A DNA stretch of 64,000 bases from DASSUW01 sp963774155 (GTDB lineage: Bacteria; Actinomycetota; Thermoleophilia; Solirubrobacterales; Solirubrobacteraceae), in NCBI GenBank assembly GCA_963774155.1, contig CAVZDW010000008.1:372001-436000 (forward strand). The letters are read 5' to 3'. Made by a program: the position numbers and the translations under genes. Below are positions 18,369 through 30,504 of this stretch, in pieces (the first letter of the stretch is position 1; each line of letters starts with the position of its first letter). The notes beneath the pieces were generated by a model that made no database searches, was not told where the DNA came from, and was given only the letters and a program-made list of their open reading frames with translations.

Positions 18369-19154
18369 CTGGACACCAACGTCAAAGCACTCGAGCTGAA
18401 AGACCTCTGGCGGCGGTACAAGGACGAGGCGTCTGAGCCCGCGCGCGAGAAGCTCGTGGTCGCGTACTCGCCGCTCGTCAAGTACGTCGCCGGACGCATG
18501 TCGTCGGGCCTGCCCGCGCACGTCGAGGAGTCCGATCTCATCTCGTACGGCCTGATCGGCCTCATCAACGCGATCGAGCGGTTCGACGTCTCGCGGGAGA
18601 TCAAGTTCGAGACCTACGCGATCACGCGCATCAAGGGCGCGATCATCGACGAGCTGCGCGCACTCGACTGGGTGCCGCGGTCGGTGCGCGCCCGGGCCCG
18701 CGAGATCGAGCGGGTGCACGCGAAGCTCGAGCACCGCATGCACCGGACGCCGACGGACGAGGAGATGGCCCGCGAGCTGGGCATGTCCACCGAGGAGTTC
18801 CAGGAGGCGCTGGTCAAGATCTCCAACTCCACCGTCGTCGCGCTCGACGAGCTGTGGGCGGTCTCCGATGCCTCCGGCGACCAGGTCTCGCTGCTCGACA
18901 CGCTCCAGGACCCGGACGCCCCGGACCCGCAGCAGCTGCTCGACGCGTCGGAGCTCAAGGACCGCCTGGCCGACGCCATCTCCGCCCTGCCCGAGCGCGA
19001 GAAGCTGGTCATCGCGCTCTACTACTACGAGAACCTGACGCTGCGGGAGATCGGCGAGGTCCTCGGCGTGACGGAGTCCCGGATCTCCCAGCTCCACACC
19101 AAGGCGGTCCTGCGCCTCAAGTCGCGTCTGCAGGGCGACAACCTGCGCGACTAA
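18369..19154 (+). CDS. whiG: WhiG/FliA-type RNA polymerase sigma factor, apparent CTG start
   Basis: Group 3 sigma-28 factor, for sporulation or motility genes in relatives. Regions: ELKDLWRRYKDEASEPARE (start of region 1.2), LVVAYSPLVKYVAGRMSSGLP, DLISYGLIGLINAIERFD (region 2), region 3 VPRSVRARAREIERVHAKL, and region 4 LREIGEVLGVTESRISQLH. The first ATG/GTG/TTG is GTG 18456, which would remove about 29 conserved residues. CTG 18369 lies 6 nt after AGGGAG (18357-18362), a plausible Shine-Dalgarno, and gives a normal 261 residues. I therefore propose CTG. Confidence 0.92.
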   Translation: MDTNVKALELKDLWRRYKDEASEPAREKLVVAYSPLVKYVAGRMSSGLPAHVEESDLISYGLIGLINAIERFDVSREIKFETYAITRIKGAIIDELRALDWVPRSVRARAREIERVHAKLEHRMHRTPTDEEMARELGMSTEEFQEALVKISNSTVVALDELWAVSDASGDQVSLLDTLQDPDAPDPQQLLDASELKDRLADAISALPEREKLVIALYYYENLTLREIGEVLGVTESRISQLHTKAVLRLKSRLQGDNLRD

Positions 19155-19166
19155 CGCGATAACGTC

Positions 19167-19210
19167 GCCTCAACCGCACATCGCCCCAGGGGGCGCTGAG
19201 CAGTTGAGGC
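19167..19210. other. Two-tier inverted repeat before the EF-G-like gene
   Basis: Outer arms GCCTCAAC (19167-19174) and GTTGAGGC (19203-19210) enclose an inner stem CGCCCC/GGGGCG (19182-19195). It lies 12 nt after the whiG stop. No T-run follows, so it may be a terminator, an RNA leader structure or an operator. Confidence 0.6.
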
Positions 19211-19242
19211 AGTTACGTGTCGGGAGAGGAGGAGCAGGTCAT

Positions 19243-21297
19243 ATGCAGGCCGCAGACAGGATTCGCAACGTGGCTCTAGTAGGCCACCGAGGGAGCGGAA
19301 AGACGTCGCTGCACGAGGCCCTCTTGCACGAGGCCGGCGCGACGACGAGGCTCGGCTCGGTGGCTGACGGGACGACCGTCTCGGACTCCGACGACGACGA
19401 GAAGGCGCGCGGGATGTCGATCTCCGCCTCGCTCGCGTCGTTCGAGTGGCGGGACGTGAAGGTCAACCTCATCGACACCCCGGGCGAGCCGTCCTTCATC
19501 GCGGACGCGCTCGGCGCCCTTCGGGTGTGCGAGTCGGCGGTGTTCGTGGTCAACGGCGTGCTCGGCGTCGAGGTGCAGACGCAGCGCCTGTGGCAGCGCG
19601 CGCAGGAGCTCGGCGTCGCGCGCCTGGTGTACGTGAACATGCTCGACCGCGAGCGGGCCGACTTCTTCCGCACGCTCGACGCCCTCAAGGACGCCTTCGG
19701 GCCGCACGTGGTGGCGACCGAGATCCCCATCGGGGCCGAGCACGAGACGCGCGGCGTGATCGACCTCGTCGACATGAAGGCCTACGAGTACTCCGAGGGT
19801 CAGTGCAAGGAGATCCCGATCCCGGACGATCTCGCGGACATCGCGCAGGAGTACCGCGAGAAGCTCATGGACGAGGTCGCCGAGAACTCCGAGTCGCTGA
19901 TGGAGCGCTACCTGGAGGGCGAGGAGATCTCGCACGAGGAGATCGTCACCGCGCTCGAGGACGGCACCGACCACGGCCACATCTTCCCGGTCACGTGCGG
20001 CGTGGCCACCACCCGCCTGGCGTCCAACCGGCTCCTCGACGCGATCGTCGACGACCTTCCCTCCCCGGTCCAGCACGGCGGCCTGAAGCTCGAGAACACG
20101 ACGCTCGAGCCGGATCCCGACGGCGAGATGTTCGCCTACGTCTTCAAGACCCGCGCCGACCCGTACGCGGGCCGCATCAACCTCTTCCGGGTCTACCAGG
20201 GCACGGTCACGCACGACACGCAGGTGATGAACACCCGCACCCACCACAAGGAGCGGATCGGGCAGCTGCTGGTGCCGCAGGGCAAGGAGGTCAAGCACAG
20301 CGACACCTTCGGGCCCGGCGACATCGGGGCGGTGGCCAAGCTCAAGGAGACCCGCGCGGGCGACTGGCTGGCCGAGCGCGACGAGCCGATCCAGATGCCC
20401 TCGATCAAGCTCCCGGCTCCCGTCATGGCCTTCGCCATGGAGGCGGCGTCCAAGGGCGACGAGGACAAGGTGTTCACCGCGTTGCGGCGCCTCCAGGAGG
20501 AGGACCCGACGATCGACCTGCATCGCGACGCGCAGACCGGCGAGCAGATCGTCGCCGGGCTCTCGCAGATCCACGTCGAGGTCATCGTCGAGCGCATGCG
20601 GGCCCGCTTCGGGGCCGAGGTCACCCTCAAGCCGCCGCGCGTGCCCTACCAGGAGACGATCCGCGCGGGCGCCAAGGCGCACGGCCGCCACAAGAAGCAG
20701 ACCGGCGGCCGCGGCCAGTTCGGCGACTGCCACATCGAGATCGAGCCGCTCGCCGAGGGCGACTTCGAGTTCGTCAACGCGATCAAGGGCGGCGTCATCC
20801 CCACCGGGTTCATCCCCGCCGTGGAGAAGGGCGTCCTGGAGGCGATGGCGACCGGCACCGTGGCCGGCTACCCGGTCAAGGGCGTCAAGGTGAAGCTCTT
20901 CGACGGCTCCTTCCACACGGTGGACTCGTCCGAGATGGCGTTCAAGCTCGCCGGCTCACTGGCCATGAAGCAGGCGCTCGAGCAGGCCGGGTCCGTGCTG
21001 CTGGAGCCGATCATGCTGGTCACCGCTTCGGTCCCGGACGAGTCGGTGGGCGACGTCATGGGCGACCTCTCCTCGCGCCGCGGGCGCCCGCTGGGCACCG
21101 AGGCGGTCGGGGGCATGACCGAGGTCAAGGCCGAGGTCCCGATGGCCGAGATCCTCAGCTTCGCGCCCGACCTGCGATCGCTCACCGGCGGCCAGGGCGA
21201 GTACACGATGGAGTTCTTGCGCTACGAGGAGGTGCCTGCCCACCTCGCGCAGAAGGTGGTGGACAAGGCGCGGGAGGAAGAGGCCGCGCACGCCTAG
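19243..21297 (+). CDS. EF-G-like translational GTPase (EF-G2 type) with altered G motifs
   Basis: 684 residues with the five domains of elongation factor G. G1 is GHRGSGKT (14-21). G3 is DTPGEPSF (78-85): the catalytic histidine of DTPGH is glutamate. G4 is NMLD (132-135) in place of NKxD. Domains III to V are present (PVMAFAMEAASKGDEDKV, VPYQETIRAG, YTMEFLRYEEVP). The ATG at 19243 follows AGGAGGAG by about 7 nt, a strong ribosome binding site. Family members are paralogues of FusA whose role in translocation is unclear. The changed G3 suggests slow or altered GTP hydrolysis (inference). A canonical fusA must be elsewhere. Confidence 0.9.
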   Translation: MQAADRIRNVALVGHRGSGKTSLHEALLHEAGATTRLGSVADGTTVSDSDDDEKARGMSISASLASFEWRDVKVNLIDTPGEPSFIADALGALRVCESAVFVVNGVLGVEVQTQRLWQRAQELGVARLVYVNMLDRERADFFRTLDALKDAFGPHVVATEIPIGAEHETRGVIDLVDMKAYEYSEGQCKEIPIPDDLADIAQEYREKLMDEVAENSESLMERYLEGEEISHEEIVTALEDGTDHGHIFPVTCGVATTRLASNRLLDAIVDDLPSPVQHGGLKLENTTLEPDPDGEMFAYVFKTRADPYAGRINLFRVYQGTVTHDTQVMNTRTHHKERIGQLLVPQGKEVKHSDTFGPGDIGAVAKLKETRAGDWLAERDEPIQMPSIKLPAPVMAFAMEAASKGDEDKVFTALRRLQEEDPTIDLHRDAQTGEQIVAGLSQIHVEVIVERMRARFGAEVTLKPPRVPYQETIRAGAKAHGRHKKQTGGRGQFGDCHIEIEPLAEGDFEFVNAIKGGVIPTGFIPAVEKGVLEAMATGTVAGYPVKGVKVKLFDGSFHTVDSSEMAFKLAGSLAMKQALEQAGSVLLEPIMLVTASVPDESVGDVMGDLSSRRGRPLGTEAVGGMTEVKAEVPMAEILSFAPDLRSLTGGQGEYTMEFLRYEEVPAHLAQKVVDKAREEEAAHA

Positions 21298-21314
21298 TGT
21301 CCTACCCTGCTCAC

Positions 21315-22019
21315 GTGGCCCGAACGAGGGACATCCGAACCAACCAGACCGACATCGCCTGCGACATCTGCGGGCGGACGCTGCTGCGCGGAGAGCACGC
21401 CGAGACCTTCCTGGCGGGCGGCGCGCGGCGCGAGGTCTGCGACCTGTGCACGGCGCGGGCGCAGCACGAGGGCTGGATCCGGGAGTCGGGCGGCGACGAG
21501 CTCGAGCTGCGCCACACCCGCCACGACGGGCGCGGGCGGTCGTTCCTCGACCGCCTGCGGGCCCGGCGCGAGCGTGTCCGCGATGCCCAGGACGGGATCG
21601 CGGCGACCGACGGCGGCGAGCCGCCGCCGCTGCCCGACGAGCCGGAGGCGCCGGTCCGTCGCGCACCGGAGCCGCCGCGGCGCCCTCGCCACGTGCGCGC
21701 GGTGCCCACGAACGCCGACCTCAAGATGCAGCGCGCGGTCGAGGTCTTCAACGCCTCCGATCACACGCGCACGGTCGGTGGCGTGGCGCGCTCGCTCGGC
21801 GCGCCGGCCGTCTGCGTGCGGCCGCTCACCGACCGCCCCAGCGTCGTCTCCATCACGGTCATGTGGGAGCTGAGCTGGTACCGCTTCGAGATCGACCTCT
21901 CAGACGAGGGCAGCGGCGTCCGCCGCGACGCCCAGGGCGACGAGCTGTCCGAGCTCTCGGGCGATGAGCAGGCCGTCAATGCTGCCGCCGATGAGCGGGG
22001 TGCACTCCATCTTGCGTAA
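21315..22019 (+). CDS. Zinc-ribbon hypothetical protein
   Basis: 234 residues. N-terminal four-cysteine zinc site CDICGRTLLRGEHA..CDLCTARAQ (about residues 14-47), a basic Arg/Pro-rich linker, then a C-terminal domain with LKMQRAVEVFNASDHTRTV and SITVMWELSWYRFEIDLSDE. I do not know its function. TACCCT at 21303-21308 is 6 nt before GTG 21315; the alternative GTG 21297 overlaps the EF-G stop. Confidence 0.8.
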   Translation: MARTRDIRTNQTDIACDICGRTLLRGEHAETFLAGGARREVCDLCTARAQHEGWIRESGGDELELRHTRHDGRGRSFLDRLRARRERVRDAQDGIAATDGGEPPPLPDEPEAPVRRAPEPPRRPRHVRAVPTNADLKMQRAVEVFNASDHTRTVGGVARSLGAPAVCVRPLTDRPSVVSITVMWELSWYRFEIDLSDEGSGVRRDAQGDELSELSGDEQAVNAAADERGALHLA

Positions 22020-22067
22020 ACAGATGACCGATTCCGAGTCCCATATTCCTTTGTTAGGTTGGATCCT

Positions 22068-22277
22068 GTGATCTTTTGCGTCGTTCCAGAACCGCTCGCG
22101 GACGAGCTCTATCCGAAGCTCGCCAAGTACTACGAGGGCGACCCCAACGTCGAGGTGATCGTCGACCGCCGCAAGTCCGAGCGCCGCGACGTCTCGACGG
22201 GCGGGGGTCAGCGCGAGGTGCGCGACCGTAGACGTCCGCGGGTCACCGGCGACTTCCCGCCGCTCTCCGCCGCCTAG
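22068..22277 (+). CDS. Small hypothetical protein with DRRKSERR motif
   Basis: 69 residues: MIFCVVPEPLADELYPKLAK, then DPNVEVIVDRRKSERRDV and a basic, Gly/Arg-rich tail. The DRR-xx-ERR motif occurs in many small bacterial proteins, often at the end of a receiver-like or ferredoxin-like domain. Start is GTG 22068; TTG 22059 would add MDP. Leads into rnhA, 11 nt downstream. Confidence 0.7.
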   Translation: MIFCVVPEPLADELYPKLAKYYEGDPNVEVIVDRRKSERRDVSTGGGQREVRDRRRPRVTGDFPPLSAA

Positions 22278-22288
22278 TATCCGTCGCG

Positions 22289-22680
22289 ATGAAGCTGGTC
22301 GTCCACGTGGACGGCGGCTCCCGTGGCAATCCCGGCCCGGCCGCCGCCGCGGCCGTCGTGTCCACGCCCGACGGCGAGGTCCTCGACGAGTCCTCGGTGT
22401 CCCTCGGGCACGCGACGAACAACGTCGCCGAGTACCGCGGGCTGCTGCTCGGGCTCGCCCGTGCCCGCGAGCTGGACGCCACCGAGGTCGAGGTGGTCAA
22501 CGACTCCGAGCTCGTCGCCAAGCAGGTCAACGGCGAGTACAAGGTCAAGAGCCCGGAGATGGCGGCGCTGCACGCCGAGGCGCTGCGCGCCCTGGACGGC
22601 TTCGACCTCTGGTCGATCCGCTCGGTGCCGCGCGCGCAGAACGCCGGCGGCCGACGCGCTGGTGAACCGCGAGCTCGACG
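22289..22680 (+). CDS. rnhA: RNase HI family protein, 3' end shifted by one base
   Basis: Cleaves RNA in hybrids. The start is MKLVVHVDGGSRGNPGPAAA with the first catalytic Asp, then NNVAEYRGLLLGLARA (Glu) and VVNDSELVAKQVNGEYKVK (Asp). The last catalytic Asp motif, which should read NAxADALVNRELD, is only found after skipping one base near 22645 (acgccggcgg). Without the skip the frame stays open to 23395 in meaningless sequence. TAGTAT at 22275-22280 lies 8 nt before the ATG. Once corrected there is no stop before the tryptophan dioxygenase domain, so a fused protein is possible. Confidence 0.8.
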
Positions 22681-23327
22681 GGCCGCAGGAGGGGACCGAG
22701 TACGCGGGCTACCTGCGGATCGACGACCTGCTGCGGCTCCAGCAGCCGCTCACCCCCGAGGCGCACGACGAGCTGCTGTTCATCATCGTCCACCAGTCCT
22801 ACGAGCTGTGGTTCAAGCTGATCCTGCACGAGCTGCGCAAGGCTCGGTCGGAGCTGGAGGGCGGCCGCCCGCAGGGCGCGCTGCGGCCGCTCAAGCGCAC
22901 CGTCGCCATCGAGCGGCTGCTGCTCGACCATCTCGACGTGCTGGAGACGATGGGCCCGGAGGGGTTCCTGGAGTTCCGCGACCCGCTGGCGCCGGCCTCG
23001 GGCTTCCAGTCGCAGCAGTTCCGGGAGATCGAGGCGCTGAGCCCGACGCTCTACGACGCGTTCGCCGCGCAGCTGCCCTGCGAGCTGGCCGAGCTGTACC
23101 TCGACCACCTGGACGACCAGCACCGGGCGCTGCTCTACGAGGTCGCCGAGCTGCTGGTCGACCACGACGAGCAGATCGCGCTCTGGCGCCACCACCACAC
23201 GCTGATGGCGGCGCGCGAGATCGGGAGCCGGCCGGGCACCGGCGGGTCGCGCGGCGTCGAGTACCTGCGCGGCACGCAGGACAAGCGCTTCTATCCGGAG
23301 CTCTGGGCGGTCAGGGCGGCGCTGTGA
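22662..23327 (+). CDS. kynA: Tryptophan 2,3-dioxygenase
   Basis: Haem enzyme opening the tryptophan ring to N-formylkynurenine. Signatures: EYAGYLRIDDLLRLQQPLT, DELLFIIVHQSYELWFKLIL (haem-ligand His region), APASGFQSQQFREIEALSP, WRHHHTLMAAREIGSRPGTG and GVEYLRGTQDKRFYPELW. From GTG 22662 it is 221 residues, shorter than the usual 260 to 290; the missing part is the variable helical stretch after SPTLYDAF. There is no Shine-Dalgarno, and the frame is open upstream through rnhA. Either GTG 22662 starts it or it is the C-terminal part of an RNase HI fusion. Confidence 0.85.
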   Translation: MNRELDGPQEGTEYAGYLRIDDLLRLQQPLTPEAHDELLFIIVHQSYELWFKLILHELRKARSELEGGRPQGALRPLKRTVAIERLLLDHLDVLETMGPEGFLEFRDPLAPASGFQSQQFREIEALSPTLYDAFAAQLPCELAELYLDHLDDQHRALLYEVAELLVDHDEQIALWRHHHTLMAAREIGSRPGTGGSRGVEYLRGTQDKRFYPELWAVRAAL

Positions 23328-23328
23328 G

Positions 23329-24594
23329 CTACCAGCGCGCGGCGCTGCGGATCACGCGGGCGATCTCGTCGTCCGCCGCTCCCTTGACCAGGTAGCCGAC
23401 CGCCCCGGCGCGCGACATGTCGTACTGGGCCGCCGCGCTGTCGTCGGCGCTCAGGCCCACGATGCGGGTCGTCGGGTTGGCCTCGCGGATGCCGTTCGCG
23501 GCGACCACGCCGCCGCCGCCGGGCATGTCGACGTCGAGCAGCACGACGTCCGGCCGCCGGTGGGCGGCGAGCTCGATCGCCTGCATGGCGTCGGCCGCCT
23601 CGCCGACCAGCTCGAAGCCGTCCTCGCGCTCGGCCAGCGCGGCGATGACGAGCCGGATCGCCGGGTCGTCGTCGGCGATCAGCAGCCGGATCGCCGGTGC
23701 CGCCGCGCTCGCGGCGCCGCCGTGCACCTCGACGCGGTTGCGGCCGCCGGCCTTGGCCCGGTAGAGCGCCTGGTCGGCGCGCTCGAAGAGCTGGTCGGGG
23801 GTGCGGCAGGAGTCGTCGAGCCCGGCCACGCCGGCGCTCACGGTCACGACGCCGCCGGCCGGGTGGGGGAGGGCGATCGCCTCGACGGCGCTCCGCAGCC
23901 GCTCGGCGGCGTGGCCGGCCGACTCGATCGACTGCTCCGGCAGCAGGGCGAGGAACTCCTCGCCGCCGTAGCGGTAGAGCTGGTCGCCGGTCCGGACCTG
24001 CTCCTGCAGCGCGCTCGCCACGGCGCGCAGCAGGTCATCACCGGCCGTATGCCCGAAGGCGTCGTTGACGGCCTTGAAGTTGTCGATGTCGAACAGCGCG
24101 GCGCAGTAGGCATGGCCGTAGCGCTCGACGCGGCCGCAGAGCACGTCGAGGTCCTCGGCCAGCCGGAGCCGGTTGCCGAGACCCGTCATCGCGTCCTGGC
24201 GGGCGTCGTCGTGCAGGCGCCGGTGGAGAGCGGTAACGCGCCCGGCCGCGATCATCTTGCGCTCCAGCTGGGCCAGATCGAGCGGCTTGAGCAGCAGGTC
24301 GTCGGCGCCGGCCTCCATGGTCGCCCGCGCGGCCGCCTCGTCGGCGGCGCCGGTCAGCACCATCACGTACGCGTACGAGCCCGCGGCGTGGCTGCGGATC
24401 GCCGTGATCAGCGCCGTGCCGTCCATCTCGGGCATCTGCCAGTCGGTGATGACGACGTCCGGAATGCCGCCCCGGTACAGGCGCCAGGCCTCCGCGCCGT
24501 CCGCGGCGACGGCGCAGCGATGACCCAGCCGCTCGACGGCGGCCCGCACCACCAGGCGCGTGCCCGGATCGTCATCGGCGATGAGAACGTCCAT
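23329..24594 (-). CDS. REC-GGDEF-REC diguanylate cyclase
   Basis: 421 residues. Receiver 1 (1-120) has phospho-acceptor D51 in ITDWQMPEMDG and K103 in LLKPLD. The GGDEF domain (about 135-290) carries an intact active site YGGEEF (210-214) and an upstream inhibitory I-site RTGD (201-204), so it should make c-di-GMP with feedback control. Receiver 2 (302-420) has D353 in LLDVDMPGGGG. No membrane segment. Two receivers flanking one cyclase is not the common layout. It diverges from the hybrid kinase at 24665, the probable phosphate source (inference). Confidence 0.92.
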   Translation of the reverse strand: MDVLIADDDPGTRLVVRAAVERLGHRCAVAADGAEAWRLYRGGIPDVVITDWQMPEMDGTALITAIRSHAAGSYAYVMVLTGAADEAAARATMEAGADDLLLKPLDLAQLERKMIAAGRVTALHRRLHDDARQDAMTGLGNRLRLAEDLDVLCGRVERYGHAYCAALFDIDNFKAVNDAFGHTAGDDLLRAVASALQEQVRTGDQLYRYGGEEFLALLPEQSIESAGHAAERLRSAVEAIALPHPAGGVVTVSAGVAGLDDSCRTPDQLFERADQALYRAKAGGRNRVEVHGGAASAAAPAIRLLIADDDPAIRLVIAALAEREDGFELVGEAADAMQAIELAAHRRPDVVLLDVDMPGGGGVVAANGIREANPTTRIVGLSADDSAAAQYDMSRAGAVGYLVKGAADDEIARVIRSAARW

Positions 24595-24664
24595 ACCCCG
24601 GGGCCATTCTTATCGGACGGGGGGGTCAAAGCGCGCCGCGATCGGCCGATCTCCCAGGACGAAG

Positions 24665-27753
<3,089 letters not shown>

Positions 27754-27757
<4 letters not shown>

Positions 27758-29529
27758 TCCTGCTCTCCGTCGTGCTGGCGGCGGCGGTCGCCGCCGCCCT
27801 GGTCGCGCTGCGCCGTGCGCGGCGGGCCGCACGCGGCGCCGCGGCGCTGCGGGCCCGCTACGAGGCGCTCGCCGCGCACCTGCCCGATATCTCGGTGCTG
27901 CTCTACGACCGCGAGCTGCGCTTCACGCTGCTCGAGGGCTCGGCGCTGCAGGCGCACGGCTGGAGCCGCGACGAGGTCGAGGGCCGCCCGATCGCCGAAG
28001 TGATCGGAGCCGAGCGGCTCGAGGAGCTGCTCGAGCACTGCCGCGCCGCGCTGGCCGGCAGCCCGTCGAGCCAGGACTGGCCCGGCGTGCGCGGCGGCGC
28101 CCAGTACCAGCTCCAGCACGTCCCGGTCCGCGACGCCGGCGGCAGCGTGTCCTCCGGCATGATCGTCGTGCGTGAGGTGACCGAGGCGCAGCGCGTGCAC
28201 CGGGACCTCGAGGCCCAGCGGGGCTTCCTGCACGGCGTGCTCGAGCAGCTCTCCGACCACCTCGTCGCGTGTGATGCCGACGGCCGCCTGCAGTCCTTCG
28301 GCACCGGCGGCGCGGTCGACGTCGACCCGCTCGACTGGCCCGCGCATTTCGGGCTCCGGCAGGCCGATGGCCGCACGCCGTTGCGCGCCGAGGAGGTGCC
28401 GCTCTTCCGGGCCCTCAATGGTGAGGTCGTCGAACGCGTCGAGATGACCGTCGCGACGGCCGGGGCCGGCCTGCGGACCGTGGTCTGCTCCGCCCGTCCG
28501 GTGCGCGACGCCGGCGGACGCATCGTCGGCGCGGTCGGCACCGGCGTCGACTTCACCGACTCGCGCGACACGCAGGCCCGCCTGCAGGCGAGCGAGGAGC
28601 GCTACCGCTCGGTCGTCGAGAGCGTCGGCGACACCGTCTTCCAGACCGATCTGCGCGGTCGCTGGACCTTCCTGAACGAGAGCTACACGCGCTGGACCGG
28701 GATCCCGGTCGACGAGGCGCTCGGGCGCGTGGCTGCCGAGCAGGTCCATCCGAGCGATCGCGCCGCCCACGCGCGCCGCTTCGCCGCGCTGGCCGCCGGC
28801 GAGGTCGAGTCCGTGCACATGCGCCACCGCTACCTGTCCGCCGACGGCGTGGTGCGCTGGGCCGAGGTCCGGGCCTCGCTGGCCCGCGACGCGAGCGGCC
28901 GGCCGCTCGGCATGGCCGGCGTGCTCGAGGACGTCACCGAGCGCCACCGCACCCAGCAGTACGAGGCGGCCGAGCAGGCCGTGGTCGAGGTCCTCGCGGC
29001 CTCCGACGATCTCGAGGACGGCATGGCGACCCTGCTGGCCGCGCTCTGCCAGACGCTCGACTGGGACCTGGCCGAGCTCTGGACGCTCGACTCCGAGCAC
29101 GAGGTCCTGCGCTGCACCGATGCCTGGGGCGAGCGGCGCGAGGGCCTCGAGGGGCTCGAGGCCGGGCGTGCCGAGGAGAGCTTCGAGGTCGGCGACGGGC
29201 TCCAGGGCCAGGCCTGGGCGCGGCGCGTCCCCATCTGGGCCTCGGGCCTGCAGGAGGACCCGCTCTTCCGGCGCGGCGACGCCGCGGCGGCGGCCGGGAT
29301 CGTCTCCGCCCTGGCGCTGCCGGTCGCGCGCGCCGGCGAGGTGCTGGGCACGATCCTCTTCTTCTCCCGCGAGGAGCGCGAGCCGGATCCCGGACTGGCC
29401 CGCCTGCTGCAGGCCATCGGCGCCCACCTGGCGCAGTTCCTCGAGCGCCGGCGCGCCGAGCGCGCGCTGGCCGAGCGCACGGCCGAGCTGATCGCGCTGT
29501 CGCGCGTCGTCGCCGACCTGCGCGCCTAA
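27754..29529 (+). CDS. PAS-PAS-PAS-GAF sensor protein lacking an output domain
   Basis: 591 residues. N-terminal membrane helix LLSVVLAAAVAAALVALRR, three PAS-type domains (near 35-140, 150-265, 275-395; the third has VFQTDLRGRWTFLNESYTRWTG), then a GAF domain (410-560; ETLDWDLAELWTLDSEHEV type residues). It ends with a coiled coil ALAERTAELIALSRVVADLR, which in relatives leads into a kinase or GGDEF domain that is missing here. The stop sits exactly where the convergent gene also loses its proper end. It may act as an accessory sensor for the kinase it overlaps, or be truncated. Confidence 0.85.
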
Positions 29530-30468
29530 GCCGCGGTCCCAGACGAGCTCGGCGTCCTTGACGGCGAGCCGGCCGTAGGCCGTCGTCGTCGTGTGGCCGT
29601 GCTCGTCGATCGAGTAGCGGCCGAGCACCGAGTCGCGGTCCTTCGTCGCGCGCGCGGCGGCGACGACCGTCCGGCGGTCGTCGCCATGACCGATGGCATC
29701 GAGGATGAGCGCCATCGCCTCGAAGCCGTAGAGGTCGAACGAGCCGCGGGCGGCTTGGAAGAAGCGCGTCCTCTCCGCCTCGCCGGGCCCCATCTCGTGG
29801 GCGAACCACGGCTGCGCGACGCCCTCGGTGCCGAGCAGCCACGCGTCGGGCAGCGCGGCGTGCAGGTCGCGCCACAGCCCGACGGCGCCGGAGCCCGCGA
29901 CGCCGACGTACAGCACCGCCTGGGCGCCCTCGAGGTCATCGGCCATCGGCTCGTCGTGGTCCCACACCGGCCGCGACCGCACGTCGATACCGCGGTCAAG
30001 GGCGGCCGCGGTGCACATCTCGCCGACCGCGATCCCGTAGTCGCGGTCGTGGTCGTGGATGACGAGCAGCCGCGTGACGGCCTGGCCGTGGAGCCACGCC
30101 GCGATCGCCCGGGCGCCGACGCCGTCGTGCGGGGTCAGCCGCACGAGCGTGTCGCTGTGGAGCGCGGCGAACGTGGCCACAGGCGCGACCTGGAGCAGCC
30201 CGGCCGCCGCGAGGATCGGCGCGGTCTCCACGATCTGGCCGCTGTGGAGGTCGCCCAGGTAGGCGAGCGCGCGCGGATCCTCCGCCGCGCGCTCGGCGTG
30301 CTCGACGGCCTTGGCCTCGCGGTCATGGGGATCGGCGCCGTCGAGCGCGACGAGCTCGACCCCGGTCGCCGCCGCCCGCTCGAAGGCGAGATCCGCCCCG
30401 CGCAGCACCTGCCGGCCGAGCGGCCCGGCCGGGCCGCTCAGGGGAAGGCTCGCGTAGACGACCGGCAT
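29526..30468 (-). CDS. Periplasmic-binding-fold (Leu/Ile/Val-BP type) protein without signal peptide; stop lost by +1 shift
   Basis: About 313 residues of type-1 periplasmic-binding fold: MPVVYASLPLSGPAGPLGRQ, GADLAFERA, ALAYLGDLHSGQIVETAPIL, LVIHDHDRDYGIAVGEM, AVLYVGVAGSGAVGLWRDL and GRYSIDEHGHTTTTAYGRL. No signal peptide or lipobox is present at the ATG, so it may be cytosolic. The frame lacks its own stop and stays open through the antisense of the sensor gene to 27481. Removing one base near 29531-29536 ends it as ELVWDRA at TAG 29526. TAGGCT at 30481-30476 is 7 nt before the ATG. Confidence 0.8.
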
Positions 30469-30504
30469 GGTGCGCAGCCTACGACCCAGGTCATCCATCT
30501 GCGC

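Noticed and set aside
19276..20916. A 546-residue open frame antisense to the EF-G-like gene
   Set aside because: Composition is that of a codon shadow (runs of Arg, Leu, Asp, His); the sense gene is unambiguous.
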